NCBI GenBank assembly: GCA_004557565.1
Contig: SFGS01000003.1
Span: 1-64,000 of the forward strand
Length of the DNA stretch: 64,000 nucleotides
Direction: 5' to 3'
Source of the DNA: Bacteroidales bacterium
GTDB lineage: Bacteria; Bacteroidota; Bacteroidia; Bacteroidales; Muribaculaceae
Shown: piece after piece, positions 35,901 through 43,240 of the stretch
Numbering within the stretch: the first letter of the stretch is position 1
Layout: the number at the start of each line of letters is the position of its first letter
The notes under the pieces: generated by a model
Databases searched by the model: none
Seen by the model: the letters and a program-made list of their open reading frames with translations, nothing else
Told to the model about the DNA's origin: nothing
Program-made: the position numbers and the translations under genes

Positions 35901-36589
35901 TCTACCTCGACGAAACTGTACGTCGCATGGTCAACACCACTCGCACTATGATGATTACGCTCGCCAACAGCCTCGCTGACGAAGCCACAGCGGCACAAGA
36001 TGCGAAGAAGGATGGCAAGGCTACTATCTATGGCGAGAACGTTGACAAATTCTTCGCCGACCGCGTGGCCAAGGCTGAAAAGGTGCTTGCGCTCATGCAA
36101 GACAAGATGAGCGAAAAGGCTTGCGCATACTCGTTCAACAACCGTATGCAGATGGCCCGCGTTTACGAATCGCTCTACCAGCTCACCAACAAGGAGGCAT
36201 ATCGCAAGTCGGCTATCGCGCTCGTTGAGGGTGATTTGATGCAGTTCAGCCAATACGCCGTGTTTGCTCAACGCCTGAGCGAGAAATATCCAATGCTCAG
36301 CACTTGCAACATCGACAATTACTTGGCTCACAGTTATCTGCCACAGTTGCTGATGTTCTACGAGCAAATCAACAAGGCTGGCTATCCAGCAATGCTGAAG
36401 AAGTTGGCAGCTAAGGGCGTTGACACTCGCGCCGTGCAAGCCTCCATTCAGATGATGCTTCAACAGCAATCGCAGCCACAGCAGCATCAGGAAGATGCCG
36501 CACCTGCCGATTCCTCCATGCCTGAAGGCTTTGCCGACAGCGGCTTGGTGGGAATGCTTGGCGGCTTGCCGAACGACGAAGAAGAATAA
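32924..36589 (+). CDS. DUF2723 multi-pass membrane protein (glycosyltransferase-like)
   Basis: The roughly 1221-residue protein starts, with GTG, as [15 protein letters not shown], the family-like N-terminus; an ATG at 32855 adds 23 unconserved residues. The N-terminal half holds about a dozen membrane helices and the DUF2723 signature [17 protein letters not shown], then [10 protein letters not shown] near 50. A hydrophilic C-terminal half contains [28 protein letters not shown]-type segments and a Gln-rich tail. The N-terminal acidic motif and fold are those of GT-C/protein O-mannosyltransferase-like enzymes, so a role in glycosylation at the inner membrane is plausible. The family is widespread in Bacteroidota. 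Confidence 0.88.
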   Translation: [1221 protein letters not shown]

Positions 36590-36607
36590 AACGATTTGAT
36601 TATATCA

Positions 36608-36653
36608 CCATAAAGGGCGGAGTTTTAGGGCTGCCGCCTTTTATGGTTTTTTT
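36608..36653 (+). terminator. Terminator after the DUF2723 gene
   Basis: CCATAAAGGGCGG pairs with CCGCCTTTTATGG, followed by T7, 19 bp after the stop. Confidence 0.85.
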
Positions 36654-36682
36654 ATCAACTGAAAAAACTCTTTTCTATAGTT

Positions 36683-37333
36683 ATGATGGGTATCAAACGC
36701 TATCTTAATCGCCTGGTGGAGCGTCCGCCATTGCTGTATCGAATGTTGTTCCCCGAAACGGTGTGGCGTCTGCATTTCAAGCCTCGCACCGTGTATCTCA
36801 CTTTCGACGACGGACCTATCCCTGAAGTCACCCCCTGGGTGCTCGACACGCTCGACCACTACGGTGTGAAAGCCACATTCTTCTGTGTGGGCGAAAATGT
36901 GCAGCGCAATCCCGAACTGTTTCAAGAGTTGCTGCGCCGTGGCCACAGCGTGGGTAATCACACGATGAACCACATGCAGGGCGCAAAGGTGAGCACGAAG
37001 GTGTATCTCCACAATGTGTTTCAAGCCAACGAACTGATACACTCGTCGTTGTTCCGACCGCCACACGGCTTGCTCCGCTGGGCACAGTCGAAGGTGCTGC
37101 GCTCGCGCTTCGCCATCATCATGTACGACCTCGTGAGCCACGACTACAGCCGCAAGCTCACCGGCGAACAGGTGTTTGAGAATGTGAAGCATTTTGCGCG
37201 CAACGGCTCCATCATCGTGTTTCACGATTCGCTGAAAGCAGAAAAAAATATGAAATATGCGCTTCCCCGCTCCATCGAGTGGCTACGCAATGAAGGTTAC
37301 GAATTTGCAAAAATCCCAATGTCGCATAGGTGA
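36683..37333 (+). CDS. Polysaccharide deacetylase (NodB/CE4 family)
   Basis: The 216-residue protein has CE4 motif 1 VYLTFDDGPIPE near 33-44 (catalytic Asp and metal Asp), motif 2 HSVGNHTMNH near 87-96 (metal His), motif 3 RPPHGLLRW near 120 and motif 5-like IIVFHDS near 175. It removes N- or O-acetyl groups from a glycan such as peptidoglycan or exopolysaccharide. There is no signal peptide, but the N-terminus (RLLFPETVWRLHF) is typical of Bacteroidota members. Start ATGATG leaves one codon uncertain. Its end overlaps the queG start by 44 bp. Confidence 0.92.
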   Translation: MMGIKRYLNRLVERPPLLYRMLFPETVWRLHFKPRTVYLTFDDGPIPEVTPWVLDTLDHYGVKATFFCVGENVQRNPELFQELLRRGHSVGNHTMNHMQGAKVSTKVYLHNVFQANELIHSSLFRPPHGLLRWAQSKVLRSRFAIIMYDLVSHDYSRKLTGEQVFENVKHFARNGSIIVFHDSLKAEKNMKYALPRSIEWLRNEGYEFAKIPMSHR

Positions 37334-38234
37334 TGACATCAAGGCAGAGGCGCTTCGCCTGGGCTTTGATGCTGTGGGGTTTGCCCATGCCGCTCCTGTG
37401 AGTCATGAGGCAGCCAAGGCATTCACACAATGGATTGCCGAAGGCAAGCACGACTGTATGCAGTGGGCTACCAACTACACCGACTTGCGGCTCGACCCCA
37501 CACGCCTGGTGGAAGGTGCGCAAACGGTGATTTCGCTGGCGGTGAACTATCTGCCGCGGCAAATCCAAGAGGCTGATGCGCCGCAGGTGGCACGCTATGC
37601 CTACGGCACCGACTATCATGAGGTGGTGCGCGACATGGCGCGCCAGTTGGCGGCGTATATCAAGGAATGCACTGGGCACGAATCGCGTGTGTGCGTGGAC
37701 AGTGCGCCCATTCTCGAACGCTACTGGGCGCAGCAGGCTGGGCTGGGCTTCATCGGGCTCAACACGCTGCTCATTATCCCCGGCCGTGGCTCGTTCTTCT
37801 TCCTGTGTGAATTGGTGACCACTCTGCCGCTCACCCCCGACGCACCTTGCACCCTCACCTGTGGCGATTGCCACGCTTGCGAGCGCCGTTGCCCCGGTGG
37901 CGCATTGAGCGGAGGCGTGCTCGATGCCGCCCGATGCCTATCGTGCCAAACCATCGAAAACCGCTCCGAGCAGCTCCCTGAATGGGTGAACGAGAAAATA
38001 GGGAATCACCTCTACGGCTGCGACGAGTGTCAAATCGCTTGCCCCCACAATCGCCACGCTACCCCCACGGTGCACCCCGAATTTCAAGCCAGGGAGGGCG
38101 TGCTACACCTCACCACCCAGCAAGTGCTCAGCATGACGCAGGAGCAATTCTCCGCCACCTTTCGCCACAGCCCCATCAAGCGCGCCAAACTCGCCGGCCT
38201 CCGCCGCAACGCCCACCTCCTAAAAAAGAAGTAA
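37290..38234 (+). CDS. queG: Epoxyqueuosine reductase
   Basis: This 314-residue cobalamin-dependent, 4Fe-4S enzyme performs the last step of queuosine synthesis in tRNA. The N-terminal DUF1730 domain holds AEALRLGFDAVGFA near 15 and FIGLNTLLIIPGRGSFFFL near 155. It is followed by the ferredoxin cluster CGDCHACERRCPGGAL near 192-207, CLSCQTIENRSE and CDECQIACPHN near 240, for two [4Fe-4S] clusters. It begins inside the deacetylase gene in another frame. The ATG at 37290 (MKVTNLQKSQ) is preferred to the upstream 37257 but is not certain. It lacks the C-terminal HEAT-like domain of longer homologues, as is common. Confidence 0.92.
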   Translation: MKVTNLQKSQCRIGDDIKAEALRLGFDAVGFAHAAPVSHEAAKAFTQWIAEGKHDCMQWATNYTDLRLDPTRLVEGAQTVISLAVNYLPRQIQEADAPQVARYAYGTDYHEVVRDMARQLAAYIKECTGHESRVCVDSAPILERYWAQQAGLGFIGLNTLLIIPGRGSFFFLCELVTTLPLTPDAPCTLTCGDCHACERRCPGGALSGGVLDAARCLSCQTIENRSEQLPEWVNEKIGNHLYGCDECQIACPHNRHATPTVHPEFQAREGVLHLTTQQVLSMTQEQFSATFRHSPIKRAKLAGLRRNAHLLKKK

Positions 38235-38253
38235 AAAAAGGATTTTTTGAGGG

Positions 38254-39669
38254 TTAATTAAAAAGGTCGTCGAGTAGCACTTGGTTGTTGACGATTGATG
38301 AGTGTTTGCCTTGCTTTACTCCGTAGGTGGTTACGAAAGTGTTGCTAATTCCTTTTTTGCACTTGGTGGCGACGCAGAAATCAGCCATACGGTTACGCAA
38401 TCGCTCGGCGTATGCTTTTGTGATTTCAAAAGGAGCGTTGCTGAATTTCATTTCGCAGAGGTTCACAATGCGGTCGGCACGGTCGATGATGAGGTCGATT
38501 TGCGAGGTTTCGTTTTTCCATTGCGAAACCGAAGAGGCAATGCCGCTGATGCCCAAGGCATCCTTGATTTGGGGAAGATGCACAAGGCAAAGGAGTTCGA
38601 AACTGAAGCCTTGCCATGCCGAAACCGATGCCGAAAGCATATTGTTTGACCACCATTTCGGGTCCATATCACGGTTGTTGGCAATGTATTTAAAGTAGAA
38701 AAGTGTGTAGAAGTCGATAAGGCGGTAAGTCAATCCTCGCACCTTTTTCCCGTATTGTTGATAACATTCAATAAAACCACACTTCTCAAGATTGTTGAGG
38801 TATTGCGTCAGGGCACTGCTCTTGATTTTTGTGTTTTCTGCAATCTCGGCGCGTGTGAGCCCTTTGCGTTTTCGAGCGAGTGCTTCAACGATTGCCACAT
38901 ATAACTGTGCGTTGGAGAAAAGGGCGTGATAGAGTTCGCCAAATTCCAGTCGGAGTGATGCGTTGCGTGAGAAAAACAGTTCATCAACATTTTGTGCAAA
39001 ACTTTTGCTTGTGTCAAGCAGACTGAGGTAAAAAGGCACACCACCCAGCACCATATAGGTTTGGGCGATTTGGAAGCGGTCCCAGTGTGCTCCTGCGCAA
39101 GTGAGATATTCTTCAACCTCTTTGAGCGAGAACGGCTCCAATACTATCTGTTTGGTGATGCGGGCGTGAAGTCCGCCTTTGTTTGCCACAAGTTTGTCGT
39201 TCATCCACGATGTGGCAGAGCCGCTTGCAATGAGCATCACATCGTCTTGGAGTGCGCCCCAACTGTTCCAAAAGTATTCCAATGCCTCCACGAAATCCGA
39301 TTTTGCGGCATCAATCCAAGGCATTTCGTCGATGAAGATAATTTTTCGCTTGCCTTCTTTTGTGTCGATGCTTTGCAGCAGTTCCTGCAATGCCTCAAAC
39401 GCTTCAAACCAGTTCGCAGCGGTGGTTGCAGCGGTGGGTTTGTAGCCGTATTGCCTTAGGGCAAGGCTAAACTTGTGCAGTTGTTGAGTGGTGGTCAGGT
39501 TATGCCCACCAGTGTAATAAAAAGCGTATTGGTCGGCATACACGCTGTTCACCAGAAAGGTTTTTCCGATGCGTCGGCGGCCAGTCACAATCACAAACTC
39601 TGCTCTATCAGATGTGTAGCAGCGATTCAGTTCGTCTATTTCGCGCTCTCTTCCTATTAATTTGCCCAT
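38254..39669 (-). CDS. Archaeal-type ATPase with DUF234-like C-terminal nuclease-like domain (gene C)
   Basis: The 471-residue protein starts MGKLIGREREIDELNRCY, the usual beginning of the ATPase_2 (PF01637) family; the upstream ATG is unlikely. Walker A is GRRRIGKTFLV near 30-40, Walker B is KIIFIDEMPW near 120, and the sensor-like IASGSATSWM lies near 155. A winged helix follows (RAEIAENTKIKSSALTQYLNNLEKCGFI near 285-312). The C-terminal SQIDLIIDRADRIVNLCEMKF near 405-425 has the D...ExK pattern (EMK). Biological role is unknown. Its promoter is overlapped by an alternating inverted/direct repeat array. It is a distant relative of genes A, B and D. Confidence 0.85.
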   Translation of the reverse strand: MGKLIGREREIDELNRCYTSDRAEFVIVTGRRRIGKTFLVNSVYADQYAFYYTGGHNLTTTQQLHKFSLALRQYGYKPTAATTAANWFEAFEALQELLQSIDTKEGKRKIIFIDEMPWIDAAKSDFVEALEYFWNSWGALQDDVMLIASGSATSWMNDKLVANKGGLHARITKQIVLEPFSLKEVEEYLTCAGAHWDRFQIAQTYMVLGGVPFYLSLLDTSKSFAQNVDELFFSRNASLRLEFGELYHALFSNAQLYVAIVEALARKRKGLTRAEIAENTKIKSSALTQYLNNLEKCGFIECYQQYGKKVRGLTYRLIDFYTLFYFKYIANNRDMDPKWWSNNMLSASVSAWQGFSFELLCLVHLPQIKDALGISGIASSVSQWKNETSQIDLIIDRADRIVNLCEMKFSNAPFEITKAYAERLRNRMADFCVATKCKKGISNTFVTTYGVKQGKHSSIVNNQVLLDDLFN

Positions 39670-39696
39670 CACGTTTTTTGCTTTTTTGGTTTGACA

Positions 39697-39704
39697 CAAA
39701 GATA
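39697..39704 (-). promoter_or_regulatory. -7 box (TATCTTTG) of ATPase gene C
   Basis: The minus strand reads TATCTATCTTTGTGTC. The box is 28 bp before the ATG, and the first repeat of array C covers the -33 position (39724-39730). Confidence 0.55.
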
Positions 39705-39718
39705 GATAAAAAAATCGA

Positions 39719-39838
39719 GATAATTTCAGAAAATGTGGATAAATTGAAATTATCTATATCAGAAAGCATAGATAATTTCAGAAAACGCGAGTAAATTGAA
39801 ATTATCTACCACAAAAAGCATAGATAATTTCAGAAAAT
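39719..39838 (-). repeat. Array C: GATAATTTCAGAAAA repeats at 52-bp period with inverted copies
   Basis: GATAATTTCAGAAAA starts at 39719, 39771 and 39823, exactly 52 bp apart. Its inverted core GAAATTATC lies at 39746 and 39798, also 52 bp apart, so direct and inverted half-sites alternate about every 26 bp. The stretch TGAAATTATCTAT ... ATAGATAATTTCA forms a 13-bp-arm inverted repeat. The array sits 50-170 bp upstream of gene C. Confidence 0.85.
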
Positions 39839-39989
39839 CCCATTTTTGTGGTTTTTTTTGCGGTACTGAAAAAATCATCTTTCAGCAGTCGCCCCCCACT
39901 TTTCAAACAAAAATTCCCATTTTTTTGAAAGTCAACAAGACTACAAGTCAATGGGTTGTCGATTTTTCGAGAATTCAAAGTAGGCGATG

Positions 39990-40033
39990 CTATCGTCTTA
40001 ACTACTTAACTTCTTTAACTTCTTAACTTCTGA
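39990..40033. repeat. CTATCGTCTTAACT simple repeat, copy 2
   Basis: Same head CTATCGTCTTAACT, then ACTTAACTTCTTTAACTTCT. Also at 26466 and 49736. The rest of the 509-bp gap (39670-40178) holds array C and the next promoter. Confidence 0.55.
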
Positions 40034-40142
40034 GTTTAATTTCTTTTCTCTCACTGGGGTGATATTGCTGTTTTTTTGGTCATTATCTGCAATGAGGGTG
40101 GAAAAACGGTGAATGTGTGATTTTTGCAACGGAAAAAATGAT

Positions 40143-40150
40143 TAACTTTG
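40143..40150 (+). promoter_or_regulatory. -7 box (TAACTTTG) of the outer-membrane barrel gene
   Basis: An exact -7 match 28 bp before the ATG. Confidence 0.55.
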
Positions 40151-40178
40151 CCCCCACAATCAAAATACATATATAATT

Positions 40179-40769
40179 ATGAAAAGAATTTTATCTATTG
40201 CAATTATAGCCATCATGGCACTTGCCAACGTGGCTCATGCGGAAGAGAACAAGGGCGGAAATGTGGAGTTTGAAATCACTGGTGGTGTGCAAGCCGCTAC
40301 TATCAGCTATGGCACCATTGTGTCGCGCGTGGGTTTCCATGCCGGTTTGCGTGCTTCGAAAGATTTCAAGTTCTTTACACCAGAAAACGCTATCTACGGC
40401 AACGTGGCTGCGCTGATTTCGCTCAAGGGCGGTAAGCTCGAAAACGATGAGGGCAAAACCGTTTACAATCCCTACTATCTCGAAATCCCTATCCACGCTG
40501 GTTACAGCCACATCATCAGCGACAACGCCAAGTTCTACTTCGAAATGGGTCCATACTTCGCTGTGGGGCTTTTCGGTAAGACCGACGGCAAAACCGTGTT
40601 CGACGACCTCAACTTCCGTCGCTTCGACTTCGGTTTGGGCTTGCGTACGGGCGTTGACTTCTACAAGCACCTCTCACTGGGCTTGGGCTACGATGTGGGC
40701 TTGATCAACGTGCAGAAGGGCACAGGAGCCAACAAAAACTTCTATGTGTCGGCTGGCTATAAGTTCTAA
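40179..40769 (+). CDS. Outer-membrane beta-barrel protein, PorT/OmpA-like
   Basis: The 196-residue protein has a signal peptide (MKRILSIAIIAIMALANVAHA). The remainder is built of amphipathic beta-strands (FEITGGVQAATISYG, VSRVGFHAGLRASKDF, KFYFEMGPYFAVGLFG, FDFGLGLRTGVDFYKHLSLGLGYDVG), ending NFYVSAGYKF with a terminal Phe, the BAM recognition signature. About eight strands fit a small barrel of the 'outer membrane beta-barrel / PorT' class. Function is not known. It has its own promoter and a hairpin (40793-40829) downstream. Confidence 0.82.
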   Translation: MKRILSIAIIAIMALANVAHAEENKGGNVEFEITGGVQAATISYGTIVSRVGFHAGLRASKDFKFFTPENAIYGNVAALISLKGGKLENDEGKTVYNPYYLEIPIHAGYSHIISDNAKFYFEMGPYFAVGLFGKTDGKTVFDDLNFRRFDFGLGLRTGVDFYKHLSLGLGYDVGLINVQKGTGANKNFYVSAGYKF

Positions 40770-40792
40770 AACGGATATTCCATAACACCAAC

Positions 40793-40829
40793 GATAAGGG
40801 CTCGGAACGCAGCGTTTCGGGCCCTCGTT
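40793..40829 (+). terminator. Possible terminator hairpin after the barrel gene
   Basis: AACGATAAGGGCTCG pairs imperfectly with CGGGCCCTCGTT. The T-run is poor (ACATTTTG), so termination is only possible. Confidence 0.35.
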
Positions 40830-40961
40830 ACATTTTGGCGTTGCCAGAATTACCGTTTTGGTGGTATCTTTGGCACTATTGTTAAACCTCTTCGACAATT
40901 CGCCGTCTAATCCGCGACGTAATAAGAAATGACAAAATGATTTGAAACTTAATTTTTTAGC

Positions 40962-41567
40962 ATGAAAAAAGAACGTAAAAAATCTCGTGCCCTTACAGCG
41001 TGGGCTGTGATAGTGGCTGTTGTGTGTATGGTGCCAATGCTGGCATCGTGCCAAAAGCCTCTGCCCACACCTGAAGGCAAGCCCCTCGACCGTGTGCAGC
41101 TGATGACTGCCACAGGCGAACTGGCAACTGTGGAATACACCGTGTCGAAAATCATCAAGGCAAAAGACTGCACTTGGTGGAAAATTGGCGAAAAGCGTGT
41201 GCTCTTCAAGTGCAACGCCTATCTGCAAGCGGGCGTTGACATGGCTGGCTACGACGACAGCAAAACACGCATCGACTCGTCGGCAATGGCAATCACCGTC
41301 ACGCTGCCAAAAGTGAAAATCCTCTCGTGCCGTATGCCTTTTGAGGAAATTCGACTTGTGGAAAGCGAAGCCACAGGCTTCCGACACCAGTTTTCGGCAG
41401 AAGAGCGACAACTCCTGCTCCAGCAGGGCGAGCAGTCGATTCTTGCCGATGTTGACAGTGGCAAATACGCCATCCTTGCTGATGCCGAGCGCAACACTCG
41501 CATCTTTTTCGAGCGTATGCTCACCCGATTGGGATATAAAAGTGTAACCATTAAATTTGAGAAATGA
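40962..41567 (+). CDS. DUF4230-family protein 1, lipoprotein-like
   Basis: The 201-residue protein has an N-terminal hydrophobic segment (WAVIVAVVCMVPMLASC) that reads as a lipoprotein signal. The DUF4230 domain follows (ATGELATVEYTVSKIIKAKD, KRVLFKCNAYLQAGVDM, ITVTLPKVKILSC, then a helix ending FERMLTRLGYKSVTIKF). DUF4230 proteins are membrane-anchored and of unknown function, often next to envelope genes. The stop overlaps the ATG of a second DUF4230 gene, so the two are coupled paralogues. Confidence 0.85.
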   Translation: MKKERKKSRALTAWAVIVAVVCMVPMLASCQKPLPTPEGKPLDRVQLMTATGELATVEYTVSKIIKAKDCTWWKIGEKRVLFKCNAYLQAGVDMAGYDDSKTRIDSSAMAITVTLPKVKILSCRMPFEEIRLVESEATGFRHQFSAEERQLLLQQGEQSILADVDSGKYAILADAERNTRIFFERMLTRLGYKSVTIKFEK

Positions 41568-42166
41568 TGTTTAAACTCACAAAAAATATAGCCTCCACAG
41601 TGCTCTCGCTTGCCATCGTAGGGATGGTGTATCTGTTCGTGGCCGACACCTACAAGTGGTGGCCATTCGAGAGCGTGACCGAAACTGTGAAAATCGACGA
41701 AACACCCAACGTGGTGACCGAAATCCGTGGCATCAAGAAGTTTACCACAGCGTGCTACTATGGCGATGTGACCATCTCGAAGGAGAAGGCGAGCGACAAC
41801 TGGTTGAAGAACCTGCTTCGCCAGCGCGACCGCATCTGCCTCATTGGGCGTGGCACCATTCGTGCCGGCTACGATTTTGAGAAACTCCCAGCCGACGCGG
41901 TGAAAATCAGTGGCGACACCCTGCGTGTGAAACTTCCCCCAGTGGAGGTGCTCGACACCATCTGCAACCCGAAAGACTGTGAGGTGTTTATCGACGACGG
42001 CAACTGGCCCCACGACCGGGTGCAATCGATTCACGCCGACCTGCAAAACGTGCTGGTGGACGATGCTTTGAAATGCCACATCATAGCCAAGGCATCAAAA
42101 TCAGGCAAGGCCCAACTCCAAAAGCTCTTCAAATCTTTCGGCTTCACCACCGTAATCCTCACCTAA
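41564..42166 (+). CDS. DUF4230-family protein 2, membrane-anchored
   Basis: The 200-residue paralogue of the preceding gene has a single N-terminal membrane helix (IASTVLSLAIVGMVYLFV) without a lipobox Cys. It then shows the same order of segments (VVTEIRGIKKFTTACYYGDVTI, RICLIGRGTIRAGYDFEKL, LRVKLPPVEVLDTICN, and a final helix ending KLFKSFGFTTVIL). It overlaps the upstream gene by 4 bp. Two differently anchored copies side by side suggest a heteromeric complex, which is inference. A long hairpin follows. Confidence 0.85.
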   Translation: MMFKLTKNIASTVLSLAIVGMVYLFVADTYKWWPFESVTETVKIDETPNVVTEIRGIKKFTTACYYGDVTISKEKASDNWLKNLLRQRDRICLIGRGTIRAGYDFEKLPADAVKISGDTLRVKLPPVEVLDTICNPKDCEVFIDDGNWPHDRVQSIHADLQNVLVDDALKCHIIAKASKSGKAQLQKLFKSFGFTTVILT

Positions 42167-42193
42167 CCAAATTTCCCCCCTCGCCCATCTCCA

Positions 42194-42243
42194 CGTCATC
42201 ATCACACGCCAACGCTATAGCGTAAGGGCGTGTGATGATGACG
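42194..42243. repeat. Long hairpin with 17-bp perfect arms and CGCTATAGCG centre
   Basis: CGTCATCATCACACGCC (42194-42210) pairs perfectly with GGCGTGTGATGATGACG (42227-42243). The loop AACGCTATAGCGTAAG itself holds the CGCTATAGCG palindrome. It is a member of the dispersed palindrome family and probably ends the DUF4230 transcript, though no T-run follows. Confidence 0.65.
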
Positions 42244-42308
42244 GCTGGGAAAAATGAGATTTTTTGCAAATTTGTGGGCAAAATCTTGAATATTAGCGAG
42301 AAAGTTTA

Positions 42309-42316
42309 TAACTTTG
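42309..42316 (+). promoter_or_regulatory. -7 box (TAACTTTG) of the yceD-rpmF operon
   Basis: An exact -7 match 30 bp before the yceD ATG. Confidence 0.6.
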
Positions 42317-42346
42317 TGCCGATTTTAACGTGAAAATTGTAGAGTA

Positions 42347-42928
42347 ATGGCGTCATACAAGTTGCCACTTAAGTCTTTGTCGATTGGTGTTCAGGAGTTT
42401 AACTACCACTTGAACGCTGCTTTTTTCAATGATATAGAAGCCACAGATGTGCGTGAAGCCAGCGTGGATGTCGTTGTGAAAGTTGACCGCAAAGACGACT
42501 CGATTTATCAATTATCGTTTGAGTTTGGCGGTGAACTCACTATTCCATGCGACCGCTGTCTCGACGATATGCGGCACACCGTTGATGCGACCTATGATTT
42601 GACCGTGAAGGAAGGGGAAGAGTACGACGATAGCGACGATGAAGTGCTCGTGATACCTGGCCACTGGCGTGAGCTTGATTTGACTCCGCTAATGCGCGAC
42701 ACTGTGTTACTCACCATTCCTATTATGCACGCGCACCCCGAAGGGGAGTGCAACGAGCAGATGCTCGACCGTCTGGAGCAGATGCGCGCGGTGAACATCA
42801 CCGACGATGAGCAGCTGCACGAGGCAGAGGGCGGCATCGACCAAGAAGTGAATGCAAACAAATCTTCGGAAGACGACGACATCGACCCACGATGGGCGGC
42901 TCTGAAGAAATTAAAAGATAACAACTAA
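42347..42928 (+). CDS. yceD: YceD/DUF177-family protein
   Basis: The 193-residue acidic protein lies upstream of rpmF, the position conserved in most bacteria; the family is linked to 23S rRNA/L32 accumulation. It has the DUF177 pattern: GELTIPCDRCLDDMRHTVD near 62-80 with a CxxC, then acidic strand VIPGHWRELDLTPLMRDTVLLTIPIMH, a later Cys in GECNEQML, and IDPRWAALKKLKDNN at the end. The typical C-terminal CxxC pair is only partly kept. The gap to rpmF is 15 bp. Confidence 0.88.
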   Translation: MASYKLPLKSLSIGVQEFNYHLNAAFFNDIEATDVREASVDVVVKVDRKDDSIYQLSFEFGGELTIPCDRCLDDMRHTVDATYDLTVKEGEEYDDSDDEVLVIPGHWRELDLTPLMRDTVLLTIPIMHAHPEGECNEQMLDRLEQMRAVNITDDEQLHEAEGGIDQEVNANKSSEDDDIDPRWAALKKLKDNN

Positions 42929-42943
42929 AAAAATAATAAGAAA

Positions 42944-43129
42944 ATGGCACATCCTAAACGTAGACAATCAAAGACTCGCACAGCTAAGCGCAGAACTCAT
43001 GACAAGGCTGTAGCTCCAACTATCGCACAGTGCTCAAACTGCGGCGCATGGCATGTTTATCACACTGTATGCCCTGAATGCGGCTACTATCGTGGCAAAC
43101 ACGTAATGGGCGAAGAAGCAGCTGTTTAA
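42944..43129 (+). CDS. rpmF: 50S ribosomal protein L32
   Basis: The 61-residue basic protein starts AHPKRRQSKTRTAKRRTHD, the L32 signature, and has CSNCGAWHVYHTVCPECGYY, four Cys for a zinc ribbon. The zinc-binding (C+) form is retained. It sits between yceD and fabH; the plsX gene that lies here in many bacteria is absent. Confidence 0.97.
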   Translation: MAHPKRRQSKTRTAKRRTHDKAVAPTIAQCSNCGAWHVYHTVCPECGYYRGKHVMGEEAAV

Positions 43130-43240
43130 TAAGGCTACAACCCACTTGAGACTAACTCAAAAAGATTTCTGTGTATCCTGAATAACGCTGATAAAGTGCT
43201 ATTTGGGATATACTTGCTTATTTAAATACACAATTTCGAT

